Assembly: GCA_004519485.1 (NCBI GenBank)
Contig: CP038113.1
Coordinates: 330,501 to 394,500, forward strand
Length of the DNA stretch: 64,000 bases
Direction of reading: 5' to 3'
Source: Nannochloropsis oceanica
Taxonomy: Eukaryota; Sar; Eustigmatophyceae; Eustigmatales; Monodopsidaceae
Shown here: positions 43,273-55,436 of the stretch, in pieces
How positions within the stretch are numbered: position 1 is the first letter of the stretch
How the letters are laid out: every line of letters starts with the position of its first letter
Made by a program: the position numbers and the translations under genes
The notes under the pieces: generated by a model
Told to the model about the DNA's origin: nothing
The model's input: only the letters and a program-made list of their open reading frames with translations
The model's database searches: none

Positions 43273-43711
43273 AGTGAAGAGCGGGGGAGCAAGAGGGATG
43301 GAGGAGCAGTCACCGCTTGCGCTTTTGATGCATTTCTGAGCGCGTGTGTGGATGTGTGTGTGGATGTTCGTAGAAATAATTGTCGTCGTTGATGTTGTGA
43401 TGTGCGCAGAACCAAAAACGTGAAGGGACGTATATGTGTACTATGTTTGTCCATCAGCCAATATCGAGGGTCAATTTAGGAGTAAAACAATCAAATGAAA
43501 GTGAACGGATAAAAAAAGGAAGTCGAGGCCGCGGAATCCTGCGGTTCTCTCAGTGCGATTAGACAGACACGACACACCAACGCAGCACAACTGAGACAGG
43601 AGTTGCTTTTTTGAGGGGAGAAGGTGGGGGGGGGGGGAAGGAGAGAGATGGCGCATACGTAAAACTAGTAGCAAGCCAACAACAACAACAACAACAACAA
43701 CAACAACGACG

Positions 43712-43760
<49 letters not shown>

Positions 43761-44128
43761 CGACGGACAAGTGCTGAGAGGCGCCCGGGGAAAACAGGGT
43801 TCCAAAATAAAAAGAGAAAGAGAAAAGAAAGTCAAGAACGAGGTGAAAAAGAAGAACGATCTATGTTACGTTTAGTTCCACATTGTTTGGCTGTACTTTA
43901 AAAGTGCCTTGACTTTGAAAGGAAGAGAGAGGGTAAGAGAGCACATTCCTTTTCCTCCTCCCTTTCCCTTAAAGTTTTTCCTCCTGCATCCCATTCAGTA
44001 CCTTGCTTTTCTCCGCTTTCTCGCAAATATTTACAAACAAAACACGCAGTCTAGTCATTTTATCACAACGTCCTATCCCGTACCATCTCTCCTCCCTTCC
44101 ATCCCTGCCCTCCCTCTCCCTGTTCTTT
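43273..44128. other. Convergent 3' region, bromodomain gene / REXO nuclease
   Basis: An 856-base spacer containing a CAA repeat (43678-43762) and pyrimidine-rich 3' sequence. No gene supported. Confidence 0.5.
43678..43762 (+). repeat. CAA trinucleotide microsatellite
   Basis: About 28 CAA units with two CGA interruptions near 43708, in a noncoding spacer, ending in CGACGG. Confidence 0.92.
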
Positions 44129-46973
44129 TCAACGCACCCGCATCATCACCACCCCCTTCTGTGCTGCCTTTGCCAGCTCCTCCAGCGTCGCTTCATGTTC
44201 TTCCGTCCATGGTAGGGTGGCTCTGCGCGAATGCAAGGCTACGCGTCGTTGGTGTGTGAGTTGAGTGGGGAGGGCCACGTCGGGTTGGGCGAGGACGAAG
44301 AGGAGGGTGTTGGTGGGGAGGGAATCGTGGAGCTCTGCCAGTTGCTGGTCGACGCGCAGAAGGTCTGGCTCAACCATCTCCATGATCGACTCCTGATAGA
44401 GGAATCGTTTATGTTGTCGAGCTGTCATCGCTGTTGTTGTTGCCGAGGATGTGAGGGTGAGAGTTGTAGTGGTCGTAGCCTCGCAAAGGCTTGTCGTTGT
44501 CGTCGTCGTCATCCGGCTGCTGCTACTGCTGTTCGTCAAGGTGGCAGCCGAACGCCAACTACTGCCACTGCTGCTGCTGCTGCTGCTGCTTAAACTACTG
44601 CTGCTTCCATTTCGACTCATCAAGCTAATCACATCTCCCTTCCGCTTCTTTCCCTTTCTCCCTCTGTCCCTCTCCGTAGCCGCCTCCTCCTCCAACACCG
44701 CTGCTGCTGCCGCGGCCTCTGTCGCCTCAGCCTCCATCCGCTGCTGCTGATGATGATGAGCTTTCCTCTTTCTCCGAGCCTCCAAGCTCTCTATCGTTAA
44801 GGGCCGCGCGGCCATCAACGACGCCCACATAAAGTGAGGTGCCAACGCCTGCCTCCCCTGCGCCTTGGCCTTGGCCACCACCTCCTCATTCGACCGACAC
44901 ACCACAGCACTCGTACTACTGCCCCTAATTACCCGCACCAGCGTTTCTCTCTGATCAAGCAGCGTACACCTCTTCCCAAACCGACTCCCCAACTGTTCCA
45001 GAAAATTCTCCTTCCCCCGTACAAGCACCTCCTCCCCGCCTCTGCCTTCCCCTCCCTCCTCCCCCTCCACCCCAAAGTCCGGCCCATGCTCGATCTTCAA
45101 TTTAACCAAATCCAACGTCGCCTCGGCGTCTTCCCGACTGCAATGTCCGTGAACCGAGTCTTGGATGACCCGCCCCAGGTGCTTCTTCACAAGCATTCGC
45201 AGCGCAAAACGGCACTGCGGGCCCCTGGGATGAGGGTAGAGGATCGCAGTATCCGCACACCGTAAATGAATCAAGCCCACCACCATCAGATCCTGCTCCA
45301 GAGAATGTCCGACGAGCAAGGTCTCGGCCCGCACCAGGCGAAGCAGCGCCACTTGAACCTGCTCCAGAGTCGTGGAGCAGGCGGCCATGATCTCGGGTGT
45401 GATCCCTGAATATTTGGTCAGGTAATCCGTAATGTGATTGTGCGGCTTGACGAACGAGTCAAGCAGTACTCGGCGTTGGTCATCCACGAGCGTTAGCCTT
45501 GTTACTTCCATCCCTTCAGTGGTTTGGCACATTTCGCAGTCCAGGGCAGCCATCCTGTCTAGAAGCAGAAAGGGAGGGAGGGAGGGAGGGAATGAGGGAC
45601 TTGGAGTGGTTGTAACATAGGTCGCAGTGAAATGACAAAGAGAAAAAGGCACGTTTTACTTCATTCATGACACGCGCATAGGACATATTATATGCCTCCC
45701 TCCCTCCCTCCCAACCTCAATCCCCAAACTACTCACAAGGCCTACTCCTCCTCTCCTCCGCCTCCTCTCCCAGCGCCTCCTTCCCTTCCTCCCTCTCCTC
45801 CTCTCCCAAGGTCTCATAGAAGCAGCAGGTAACGCCGCCGACCTTAATCGCATTTAAGCCGCCCAAGATCTGCCTCGCTTCCTCTAAAGGCGGAAGCAGC
45901 TCTCCCGTCTCTCCTCCCCACCTTCCCTCCTCATCACAGTCCAACCACCGCCTCTTTTTCTCCATGCCGGCCCCACTCTCCATATTCCCCCCTTCAGCAG
46001 TGACGAGACAGCCAATGTCATCATCATGTTCCCCCCCGTCCTTCCCATCCTCCCCCTCATATTCATCATTATCCTGGTATCCATGCCCTCCCTCCTTCTC
46101 CGTCGGGCTTCGACTCGGGGGCTCCCGTACAATCACCCCCCCCGGTGGCAAGGGAAATCCGGCCAGCTTTAATTGAGGAAGACTCAATACGTATCGCTCT
46201 GCCGGATCCACACTCACAGTCACGTCATCATCTTCAGGCAAGCATTCCACTTCTTCCTCCCCTTCCTCCCCTTCCCCCTCCTCCTCCCCATCCTCCACCT
46301 CGTGATCATATTCGTCGCCGTTCGATCGACCGCGCTTTCTTCCCTTTTTCGACTCCTCACTTTCCAATATACCACTCTTTCCTACCCCCACACCGCCACC
46401 GCATTTTCCTTCTCCCTCCTTCCCTCCCTGCTTCGGACGAGGGTAAAACAAGAGGGAATAAATACATCGGCGCGGGTGCCGTCCATGGTACAACCGCAAA
46501 TCCACTGGCCTCGAGCATGCTTGCAGAAAAGGTAGTTGTGATAAATTATCTTGCAAGTACGCGGGTTCCACCCCTGCCAAGCTCACCACCACCACAGACG
46601 TCAACAGCCGCGCATTCACCAACCGCAGCCAACTCGGGCAATGTGCATTGACACCAGCCGTCAAGATGTGCACAATCGCACGGCGCAAGTCCCCCGGGCC
46701 CAAGCAAGGCCGTCGGCCATCCTTAATTTCCTCGCTCCAATCCACCTCGGCCCGCACCACAATTCCAAGCTTCTTGCATTCCTCCGTGTCGTGTAACGAG
46801 AGCTGCCCGCTCCGCATTTTCTTCCGCAATTTCTTAAGCTTCCGACGCGTCATTTTGTCCAATACTGCTTCGTTGGCTTCTCCTGCTGAATATTTGCCGG
46901 CGTATGGCAGTGTTGGGCATGGCGTCGAGGGGCTGTCTTCCGAGGCAGCAGCAGCGGGGGGGTGCGAGGTCAT
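44129..46973 (-). CDS. RNA exonuclease of the REXO/Rex1 DEDDh family
   Basis: 3'-5' RNA exonuclease of the RNase T class (REXO1/REXO5/SDN type), probably nuclear, trimming rRNA, tRNA or small RNAs. Two exons, 45737-46973 and 44129-45558, joined by a 178-base GT-AG intron give 888 residues; each exon alone would look like a separate gene. Exon 1 holds the family N-terminus (MTRRKLKKLRKKMRSGQL; YVLSLPQLKLAGFPLP before the nuclease, which matches the REXO5 'YLLSLEELVRNNYPLP' region). Exon 2 starts with the ExoI motif ALDCEM, then HNHITDYLTKYSGITPE, LVGHSLEQDL (ExoII), DTAILYPH and HCSREDAEATLDLV (ExoIII), so Asp, Glu, Asp, His and Asp of DEDDh are present. The Ser/Thr-rich region around 44450-44750 is low complexity, and the last part has the conserved short helix FVLAQPDV. 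Divergent from ThrRS. Confidence 0.9.
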
Positions 46974-47504
46974 GACAGCTTTGGATGGAGGCGACGCACG
47001 CTATTAGATTGTTTTCCTATGCAATCCGCACGAACACCTCTCTGGGTTTTGCATGATAGTAGTAGAAGGGAAGCGTGAGTGTATAGAAACCTAGCACATT
47101 CGGGGGCCTGAGAGCGGCCACGGCACTAAAGGACATCAGAAAATCCTTGGAGGAGGTCTCGAATTTGTGTTTATCTCCAGGCCTTGCGGCGAGGCTCAAC
47201 AAGCATCTGGTAGTCATGCCAAAAATGAGTTTGTGGTGGACCCCGTGGTCAAGGGGCCTGCTCCGCACGAGCGGTACGGGATCAAGTGATGGACGAAGCT
47301 GCTCAAGCAGATCCTGTTGCTGCCGAAACACCCTTGGCATAACCGCATCTCGCTGCCCAAGGAGCCCGCCGGCGGCTGGGAGTCCGACTCCCTCACCATC
47401 CACGTGCATCATCGCTCAACTAACGACGAACTTATAGGCATTCCCACTTCCTTGACGCACACAACACAAAGAAGAGCCACCGTAGGACAAGGAGACTGAC
47501 GAAG
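46974..47504. other. Divergent spacer REXO / ThrRS with a possible decayed coding piece
   Basis: A 531-base spacer. On the plus strand at about 47215-47405 a frame reads EFVVDPVVKGPAPHERYGIK, a stop, then WTKLLKQILLLPKHPWHNR and ISLPKEPAGGWES. It looks more protein-like than chance but matches no family I know; it may be a gene relic. Confidence 0.4.
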
Positions 47505-50212
47505 ATGTCTTGCACCTGCGCCGTGCACGGCTGCCATGGGGTAAGCATGAGAAAAGAGATAGGCATGCATATGGAGGGGGGAGGGGAGGCTTTCTTCTTC
47601 GCCCGTGTCTTCCACACACTTCCACACACCTTAGTCTCATGCAGCCCAAACCCACAACACTTACAAGCAGCTGACAGAAGAGGACCTGGCCAAGCTGAAA
47701 ATCTCGGGGAGAGAGTCCCCTGCGGTCGGTAAGGGTCGAGAAAAGACGCGGCTCACCAAAGGGACAGGGCAGAGCATCAAGGCTGGCACTGGCAAGATCG
47801 GAGGCCCCTTTACTCTGAGCGAGAACCCGGCCTACTTGGCGGAGCGTGTCAAGTTTTACGAGACTTTGGCAGCGAAACGGGCGGTGGATTTGGAGGGGAA
47901 GCCTAGGGCTCCTCTGGCCGTGACGCTGCCTGATGGGTCAGTGAAGGAGGGCACGGCCTGGGTGACCACCCCCTATGACATTGCTGCAGGCATTTCCCAA
48001 GGCCTTGCAGATAGTGCCATAGTGGCCAAAATTAAGTACACGGAGGCCGTGGATACTAGTGAATTGGGCTTGTTGAAGGTGGAAGATGGGTTGGATGTGG
48101 AGGGGAGCAGTGCGGCAGGAGGGGAGGGAGGAGATGCCATGCTTTGGGATTTGACGCGGCCGTTGCTGGGAAGTTGTGCATTGCAACTGCTAAAATTTGA
48201 TGACCCAGAGGCGAAGGCGGTATTTTGGCATTCGTCTGCTCATATGTTGGGGCAGGCGTTGGAGAAGAAGTATGGAGCGCATTTGACGATTGGCCCTCCG
48301 GTGCACGACGGGTTTTACTATGATTGCTACATGGGAGATCACGGCGTGAGTCCGACGGAGTTCAAGGATTTGGAAAGCTTGGTGGGCAAATCAACCAAGG
48401 CCAAGGAACGGTTTGAGCGGTTGGTGGTGACGAAGGAAGAGGCGTTGGAGCTGTTTAAATACAATGCTTTCAAGGCTAGCATCATTAGCAGCAAGATCCC
48501 CGACGGAGGGTGCACGACGGTGTACCGGAATGGTGACTTGATTGATTTGTGTCGCGGACCGCATGTGGCACACACAGGCAGGGTGAAGGCATTTGCAGCT
48601 ATCAAGAATTCGGGGGCGAACTGGTATTTTCAAGGAGGGAGGGATGGAGGCAGGAAGGTTTATGTGAGGATGATGAAGAGGAGAAGGATCTTAATATCGA
48701 CGTTCGCTCATTTCTCACTGTACAATTCTTCCTCCCCTCCCCTCCTCCCTTCCCTTGTACAGGCTGGGCCAGACAGAGAACGATTTGCTGCAGCGTGTGT
48801 ACGGCATATCATTCCCGGACAAGGAGCAGCTGAAGAAATGGCTGGCCTTCCAAGAGCAGGCCAGGGAGAAGGATCACCGGCGGGTGGGCACTCAGCAGGA
48901 ATTGTTTTTCTTCCATACCCTAAGCCCGGGGAGTGGCTTCTTCTTGACGCACGGTGCGAGGATCTACCATAAGCTGGTTGAGTTCATTCGGAGGCAATAT
49001 TGGGTGCGTGGGTATACGGAAGTGATCTCTCCCAACATTTTTAATTTGGACCTGTGGCACACCAGTGGACATGCGGAGCATTACAAGAAGAACATGTTTG
49101 TGTTTGACATCGAAGGGAGTGAATTCGCGATGAAGCCCATGAATTGCCCCGGCCACTGCTTAATCTTTGGACAGCGGGTTCGGAGTCACCGGGAGCTGCC
49201 GATTCGGATGGCGGAATTCGGGGTGCTGCATCGGAATGAGATCTCGGGGGCATTGGCGGGGCTGACAAGGGTGAGGAGATTCGTCCAAGACGACTCGCAT
49301 ATCTTTTGCACGGAGGAGCAGGTGAAGGCGGAGGTGCTTGATTGCTTGGATTTTATGAAGTTCGTGTATGGGGCATTAGGCATGACGTATCGGTTGGAGT
49401 TGTCGACGAGGCCCGAGAAGGCTCTTGGCGATATGGCCTTATGGGACGTGGCGGAGGAGCAGCTGAGGGCGGCGTTGAATGAGTTTACCGGTGGTCCAGA
49501 GGGATGGAAGCTGAACCCGGGGGACGGCGCTTTTTATGGGCCGAAGATTGACATCAAGGTGTTCGACGCGTTGGAGCGCCCGCATCAATGCGCAACGATC
49601 CAATTGGACTTTCAGCTGCCGATTCGGTTCAAGCTGAAGTATCAAGGCGGGCAGAGTGGGCATCATGGGGAGGGAGAGGGAGGAAGGGCGACACCAGTGA
49701 TGGAGATGCCCTCGGCGGAGGAGGCGGCGGCGGCAACGGCGGCTTTGGATGCGACGGGGGAGGGAGAGAAGAAGGAGGCCGAGGACGTATTGGATCCCGG
49801 ATATCACCGTCCCATTATTGTGCATCGGGCTATGCTAGGGTCGGTGGAAAGGATGGTGGCAGTGTTGACGGAGCATTTTGGAGGCAAATGGCCTTTCTGG
49901 TTGTCTCCTCGCCAGGCCATTGTCGTACCCGTGGGACAGAATCACATCCCTTATGCCCAGTCTGTCCGCGCGGCCTTGCACGACGCCGGGTTTTTTGTCG
50001 ATGTGAACGACTCGACAAAGACTTTGAACAAGAAAATCCGCGAAGGGCAGCTGGCGCAGTATAATTTTATACTGGTGGTAGGCAGCGCGGAAGAGGAGGG
50101 AGGAACGGTGAATATTCGCACGAGGGACAACAAGGTTCACGGCACCAAGTCCGTGGCGGAGACGGTGGAGATGTTCAAGACGTATGAAAAGGAGTACACG
50201 CGGGAGGTATGA
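47505..50212 (+). CDS. TARS: Threonyl-tRNA synthetase, cytosolic type
   Basis: Class II aminoacyl-tRNA synthetase charging tRNA-Thr. Exons 47505-47540 ([12 protein letters not shown]), 47635-48623 and 48763-50212; the second junction joins AAC-TG to G-CTG to give NWLGQTEND; 824 residues. Order: WHEP-like start, TGS domain (about residues 100-170, [14 protein letters not shown]), editing domain with the [16 protein letters not shown] motif, then the catalytic core: RIYGISFPD-like [28 protein letters not shown] (motif 1), MNCPGHC with the zinc Cys, [20 protein letters not shown] (motif 2), [23 protein letters not shown] (motif 3), and an anticodon-binding domain ending [20 protein letters not shown] low-complexity insert of about 45 residues (49670-49790) sits between QLPIRF and motif 3. 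No plastid leader is visible, so this is probably the cytosolic enzyme. The 12-codon first exon rests on splice-phase fit. Confidence 0.95.
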
Positions 50213-50588
50213 TGAGTGAGGGAATTAGGGAGGGGGGGGGAAGAAGTGGAGAGGGGAAGGGGAAGGGAGGGTGGTTGAGAGGTCCGTTAGTGACGGGTGT
50301 ATGGTAGCATCCTTAAGATGCAGGAGAGCGAGAAAGCGACACAAACAAAGAATAAAGATGAAGTTTGTGCAAGACATGCATGTAGTTTTGTGTCGTGAGT
50401 AGAGAACGTGTTCCGACTACAGAATACACATCACTACTATTTCTTATTGATTCCTTGCATGCTTATTTCATAGCTTCTACGGCTCTTTTCCACACTGTCC
50501 GTACAGCACGTATGCTTCAGTTCAGTCAATCACACACGTTCCTCATCATGCTACCTTCCCACTCCTCTCCATTCGAAAGCCTGCCCAC
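50213..50588. other. Convergent 3' region, ThrRS / OSCA-like gene
   Basis: A 376-base spacer between converging genes; no feature seen. Confidence 0.5.
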
Positions 50589-53500
50589 TTAATCTTCGCT
50601 CGAAGGTGGTGGAGGTGCGTTCGGCGACGGGTTCACGAGCAACAACCCCCTTGACGCAGCTTTCACACCGCTCTGATACTCCATTAGATACCTACTCCTC
50701 CCTTCCTCCTCCCCTTCCTCCGACGCATCATCTCTTTCCTCGTCGTCAAACGGCGAGGCCAGGTGCCCTCTCATACTCTCAACGTGACAATGCGCCCGCG
50801 CGAAACGATCGCCAATTCCAAAAGCATTTTTATAACGAGGATTGGCCAGAATGTTGTAGGTGTGCAGCCCCTTGATCAGCCCGCGCTCGATGGCCCGCGG
50901 ATAAGTGACTTGAATGCAATTCACACTTTCCAGACCGTCAGCTTTCCCCAGGCAGGCGCAGGAGCTGCAGTCTCGTCCACTTTTTGGTTGCTCTTCGTCG
51001 TGGTTGTACTGCGGGTGTGCAATGTGCGCGCGGTACGTCAAAATACGCAGAAGTGCGGACACCGTGCTGACAACCGCGTTGATGACCTGCCGCGCAAGTA
51101 TGGCGGTGGCGAGGACGAGGAAGAGAACGACGAGTGGTTGGATGTGAGTCTTCTGTAAATGCTTTGCGGTGGACGCGTGCATCCATCGAGTGCTTGCTTG
51201 GATGGTGCGGCCAAGTGGGGAGTTAGTATCAGGGGGAGTTTCGAATAAATTGTCTTGACTAAAGGACCAAATCGAAACAAGGACGTGGAGGAGCAACGCG
51301 ATCTGAATCGTGTTAGCTACCCCGCGTGAAAGCTCGCGGCCGTAGCAGGGTGGAATGCGGTAGAAGCGCAAAAACAGGAATTTGTCCGCCCAGTAACCAA
51401 CGTAAAATGACAAGGCGCCAATGAGAAGAAGGATGGGCATGGTTGCTGCGTACACAAAGCACACGCAAAAGGTGACGAGGATTGCGGAATATCGGACAGA
51501 GACGGCGAATTCGGGTCCCATGAGGATCTCGTTCGCGGCATCCTGGGTCATGAGCCCCACGTCCTGCCCTCGGGCTACCTTGCGTTGTACGCGCCATTTG
51601 AGAAAGTAGAGGTAGAAGCTGGGGAGGAGGGGGCTGATGACATTGATAAGTAAGATGAGGAGCAACGACATGCCAGAAGTGTAATACCACTCCTCCACAA
51701 AATTCCCTGTCTCGATCATCTGAACATTCACCAGGTTCTGAATCTCCTTGACATTGATCAACAAGAGGACAATCGCCATGTTGATGAATTTGAGGCTCAA
51801 CAGCTGGATGGTTGTCTCGAGCTGCTGTCTGTCCAGAGAATGTGGTTTCTCGTACTTGGTCATCCGTTGGAAACCTAGCTCAATGAGGTAATTCATGCCG
51901 ATGGTGGACAAGGAAGCGACTGCGGTCCAAGTCATCGCTACGCCCTGGGCGTGCGACGCGTCCACGCTTCCCTCCCTCCCATCAATCTCCTGCTGCTGCT
52001 GCAACTGAGAATTTTTATCCTGATAAAATCGAGCAACGAACGCCAAGACAATTGACACACTTATCAAAGAGCCCACCATGACGGTTGTCAAGACCTTGCG
52101 CATGAATTGCGCAAACCAGCTGAACTGCAAATTCTCCCACAAAATCAAACTCGGCTCCGGCGCAGACGTTACTCGCAAGCGATGCCCCGCCAAACGAAGC
52201 TCAGGCGGCATGCACAAGTAATGGATCCAGCTAAACTTGTAAGCACGCAATGCCTCGAAATAAGCCTCTTGTGAAAGGAAAGTCACAAAGGCACAAAGCG
52301 GACGGGTCTCCTGATGTGTCTGCTCCAATTTGGCGTCCAGTGCGGCTAATTGCTTGAGCAATAGCTCGTTTTGGCGCGTGAGTTTCCGGAACTCCCGTCT
52401 CCACAGCCAGCGCTGTACCTTGCTAAGGAAACTACCATTGTTGCTCGTACTAGTACTCATGCTACTCTCACTGCCCGATAATTGCTCGTTGATGTACCGA
52501 CAGCGGCTCACGAGTCGCCTTCTCACCTTTACCAGCTGACCTCTAAGCTTGTGCTTCTCGATTTCCTCTGCATTATCATATCCGAAGGCCGTTTGAATAA
52601 CGGGCAGGTTCAGAGCACGGGCAAAATGCACATTGAGGTCGGTCTCAGTCACTTTGGGAGGCAAGTTGGTGACGCGGACCGTAAAATCGCTGGCGGTGAT
52701 GGTATACCTACGATAGAGCGAGGGAGGGAGGGAGGGAGTTGGGATCGAGAGGTCATTTCGGAAAAGAAGGAGGGCCACTGGAAGACGTTCACAGCACAAG
52801 GCAGGATGACACAATTTATTTGACTCACCTGTCAAGATACTGCTCTTCCTTCTTCTGGAAAGTCTTGAGCCAAGAAAAGGCAATGAAGAGAAAGATGCAT
52901 GCCGCCAAGTCCACGTGAGTGTACAACATGGCAACCCGTGCCTCGCTCAGTGTACAGTTCACTGCATCCGGAAAAGAACGCGTGAGCTGATCGCACAAGG
53001 GCAGCACCACCGTTCCCTGCCGCCGCTCAAGCGTCCGAAAGAGACTGCCGAGTGTCGTTACCACCAGGTCCACAAAATTCCCGGTCTCCTGCTGTGGCTC
53101 CCCACTCCCAAACATATTCAGCATCAACAACGGCGTGTAGATAAAAAACAAGCACAACGATGTCCATGCACACCACTTTTCAAATTTGAAGAAATTACTC
53201 ATACTGCTGCCAAATGATGACAATTCAGAGACTTGCCCTTCATCCCACAGATCCAACTGCTCCCCGCAACCACCCAACACACAATACCTGCCCGTCGTCG
53301 TTTTGCAGAACGAGAAGTGTGCCCCCCCTGGGCCTCCCACCCTAGGGTCATTCCAATCGGCGTATTCTTGAGCTAGCTTCATGTCAGGAGGATACCACAC
53401 CTGCTCGAGCTCGCGATGAGCCGCCTGAAAAGTGGGAGGACTTGCATCCACCGCATGTAACGCCCGGGCATCGGCAGCCCCAGGAGGTGACAAGATGCCC

Positions 53501-54108
53501 TCTTCTCGTAGAGCACGGTCGGATTTTTGACGAGCCAGCATTTGTCTTTGATGGCGGATGGTCACATGGGCGATCCAGCGTTGTTGGATTGTGAGAGCGG
53601 CTGCTTCCGCCACGTCTTGAATTTCGGATAGCCAGGGTTGGGGCAAAGGAGGAACAGGCTTATCTGACCAAAAGCAATTGCAAATGTGCACGAGATGCTC
53701 ATGCGTAAGTTCGGCTTCGTGGCGTAGCTCAATATTATGTTGAATCTGTGGAGGGTGGGCAAGACGTGAAAAAAGAGAATGGTGCGACTATCTGCTGATA
53801 TATGAGCCCACATCCACGCACACATCGCATCCACGTACCAGCACGTCCACCAATGCCTCGCGAGGCCAAAACTCGAATTGGTGGTTGTGTTGTTGAGCAC
53901 GGAATATTCGATGGGCTTGGGGGGCGACTTCTCCTGCCGAGCTCCTTCGACGAGCTGCTGCTGCTGGCAATAATTGTGTATTGCCATGCTCTTGGGCCGT
54001 GAGTATGCCGTCATTCGAGGGTAGTCGTGGTGCTTGTGCGTCAACGACATGGCTCGCGGGAAGGCAGAGCGCGGGGGCCGTGGGCTCCGGCATGACCCTC
54101 CTGCTCAT
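50589..54108 (-). CDS. OSCA/TMEM63 (CSC1)-like membrane protein
   Basis: Probable mechanosensitive or osmosensitive ion channel, or lipid scramblase, of the OSCA/TMEM63-TMEM16 superfamily. Exons 53839-54108, 52829-53745 and 50589-52707 with GT-AG introns, all in phase; 1,101 residues from the ATG at 54106-54108 (longer 5' ends are possible). The N-terminus is soluble with an IQ-like motif (LTIQQRWIAHVTIRHQRQ). Two membrane segments (TSLCLFFIYTPLLMLNMF and LAACIFLFIAFSWLKTF) precede an RRM-like cytosolic domain, TASDFTVRVTNLPPKVTETD, with long helices and the family link APEPSLILWENLQFSW. At least seven further hydrophobic segments follow, including TVMVGSLISVSIVLAFVAR, FINMAIVLLLIN and ATMPILLLIGALSFYVGYW. 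The C-terminus is soluble and acidic. OSCA-family recognition is by recalled pattern. Confidence 0.75.
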
Positions 54109-55436
54109 GCAGCGAATTGCGCGGTGCCTGTCGTTTCGGGAATTAAGACAGTGCGTGCACGTGAGATAAGGAGCTTTGGGAAGTTCTACGATTTCGATGT
54201 CAGGGAAGGGGCAGTGCGATGGTACGCCAACAAGAGTGCGAAGCAAATTGGTGCGGCTGATGAAACGGCCTTCTTCAATTATGGGCCCTGCTGTAAGGGG
54301 AGGTTGGGGTTGTTGTGGGGTTAAAAGAAATACGATAACGACTGTAGATTGTGTGCATTAATGCCACCAGCATACAGCTAAAGCTCAAATTATCGTATAT
54401 TTCAGGTATGTTATGTTGTGGATTTGATGGAGAGTCTATGTATACACATACATATATATATATATATATGTATATGGGTTGACGTGGCCATGGGGGAGGC
54501 GGCTAGACAAGGGCTGGCTTTGCACGCGACTTCGACCTCAAGCAGACAAGTTCCCACTGTCATACTTCAAAGCCTTAGTAAGGCTGCAAATGTGCGACGT
54601 GCGTGGCGAGCGAATTCTGGGCCCGTAGGGCTTTCCCTTGTCGCCTCATTTCTCTTTATCCTTCCTCTTCCGAAAATTCTAGAGTCCCGGGGAGTCATCC
54701 CCTGGTTTTCAGTTCATATGAGAACTTTTTATCGCTTATATCAACCTACTTCTACTGGCCGGCGACATGGAGATGTCAATCGCAAAAGTGACTTGTAACT
54801 TCTTGTCTCTTGAACCCAGCTCCCTGCACGTGAGCGAGTGCCCTGGACCCCAACACGCCAACTCGGCACGCACGCCACATTCATTCCTGAATTTTTGTAC
54901 AACTGCGTTTAATGGATCAGATGACATGCTAGCAGTAGAAGATTCCACGGTGGCCTCTGAATTGCGTATATTCGTGTTTTTCGACTTCTGGTCCACATTC
55001 TAACTGCTTCCCCTTTAAATGCTCTACGAGTCCCGCACAACCATTAATCGACACTATCGCTGCACTCACCATAGCTCTTTGATGATTCTATTACTCTTGC
55101 GTGCACTAAGTCGAAGTGGAACTCGACGCGCATAAAGCTGTGTGTCTACCCACCCCGAGGGCTGCATACATCGTTTTTGAAACCCACGGGGCGAAATGCG
55201 GCCTCACCACTCGTGTGCTCTCAGGCCCTCATTAGCGTCGTGAAATCTCTTGCATAGCCTACCAAACCCCCTTTTGTAAACCTCCAAGAGTTGTTTTTTC
55301 ATCGAACCAACCTCCCCAGACTTGAGGAATTGTTTCGCCAAAAAAAACACGGAGCAAGTTTGTTTGCATGTCCATCTCGTGCGTCATTACACACCACCTA
55401 CGTATACAGCTCGCTACAACCATCCAACAAAGCACT
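54109..55436. other. Divergent spacer, OSCA-like gene / GPx
   Basis: About 1.33 kb, including an AT dinucleotide run at 54452-54469. Small open frames show no family resemblance. Both promoters must lie here. Confidence 0.45.
54452..54469. repeat. AT dinucleotide run
   Basis: Nine AT units in a noncoding divergent spacer. Confidence 0.85.

Noticed and set aside
42332-43454. Long minus-strand Pro/Ser frames opposite the bromodomain gene
   Set aside because: They are shadows of the acidic Glu/Lys-rich C-terminus.
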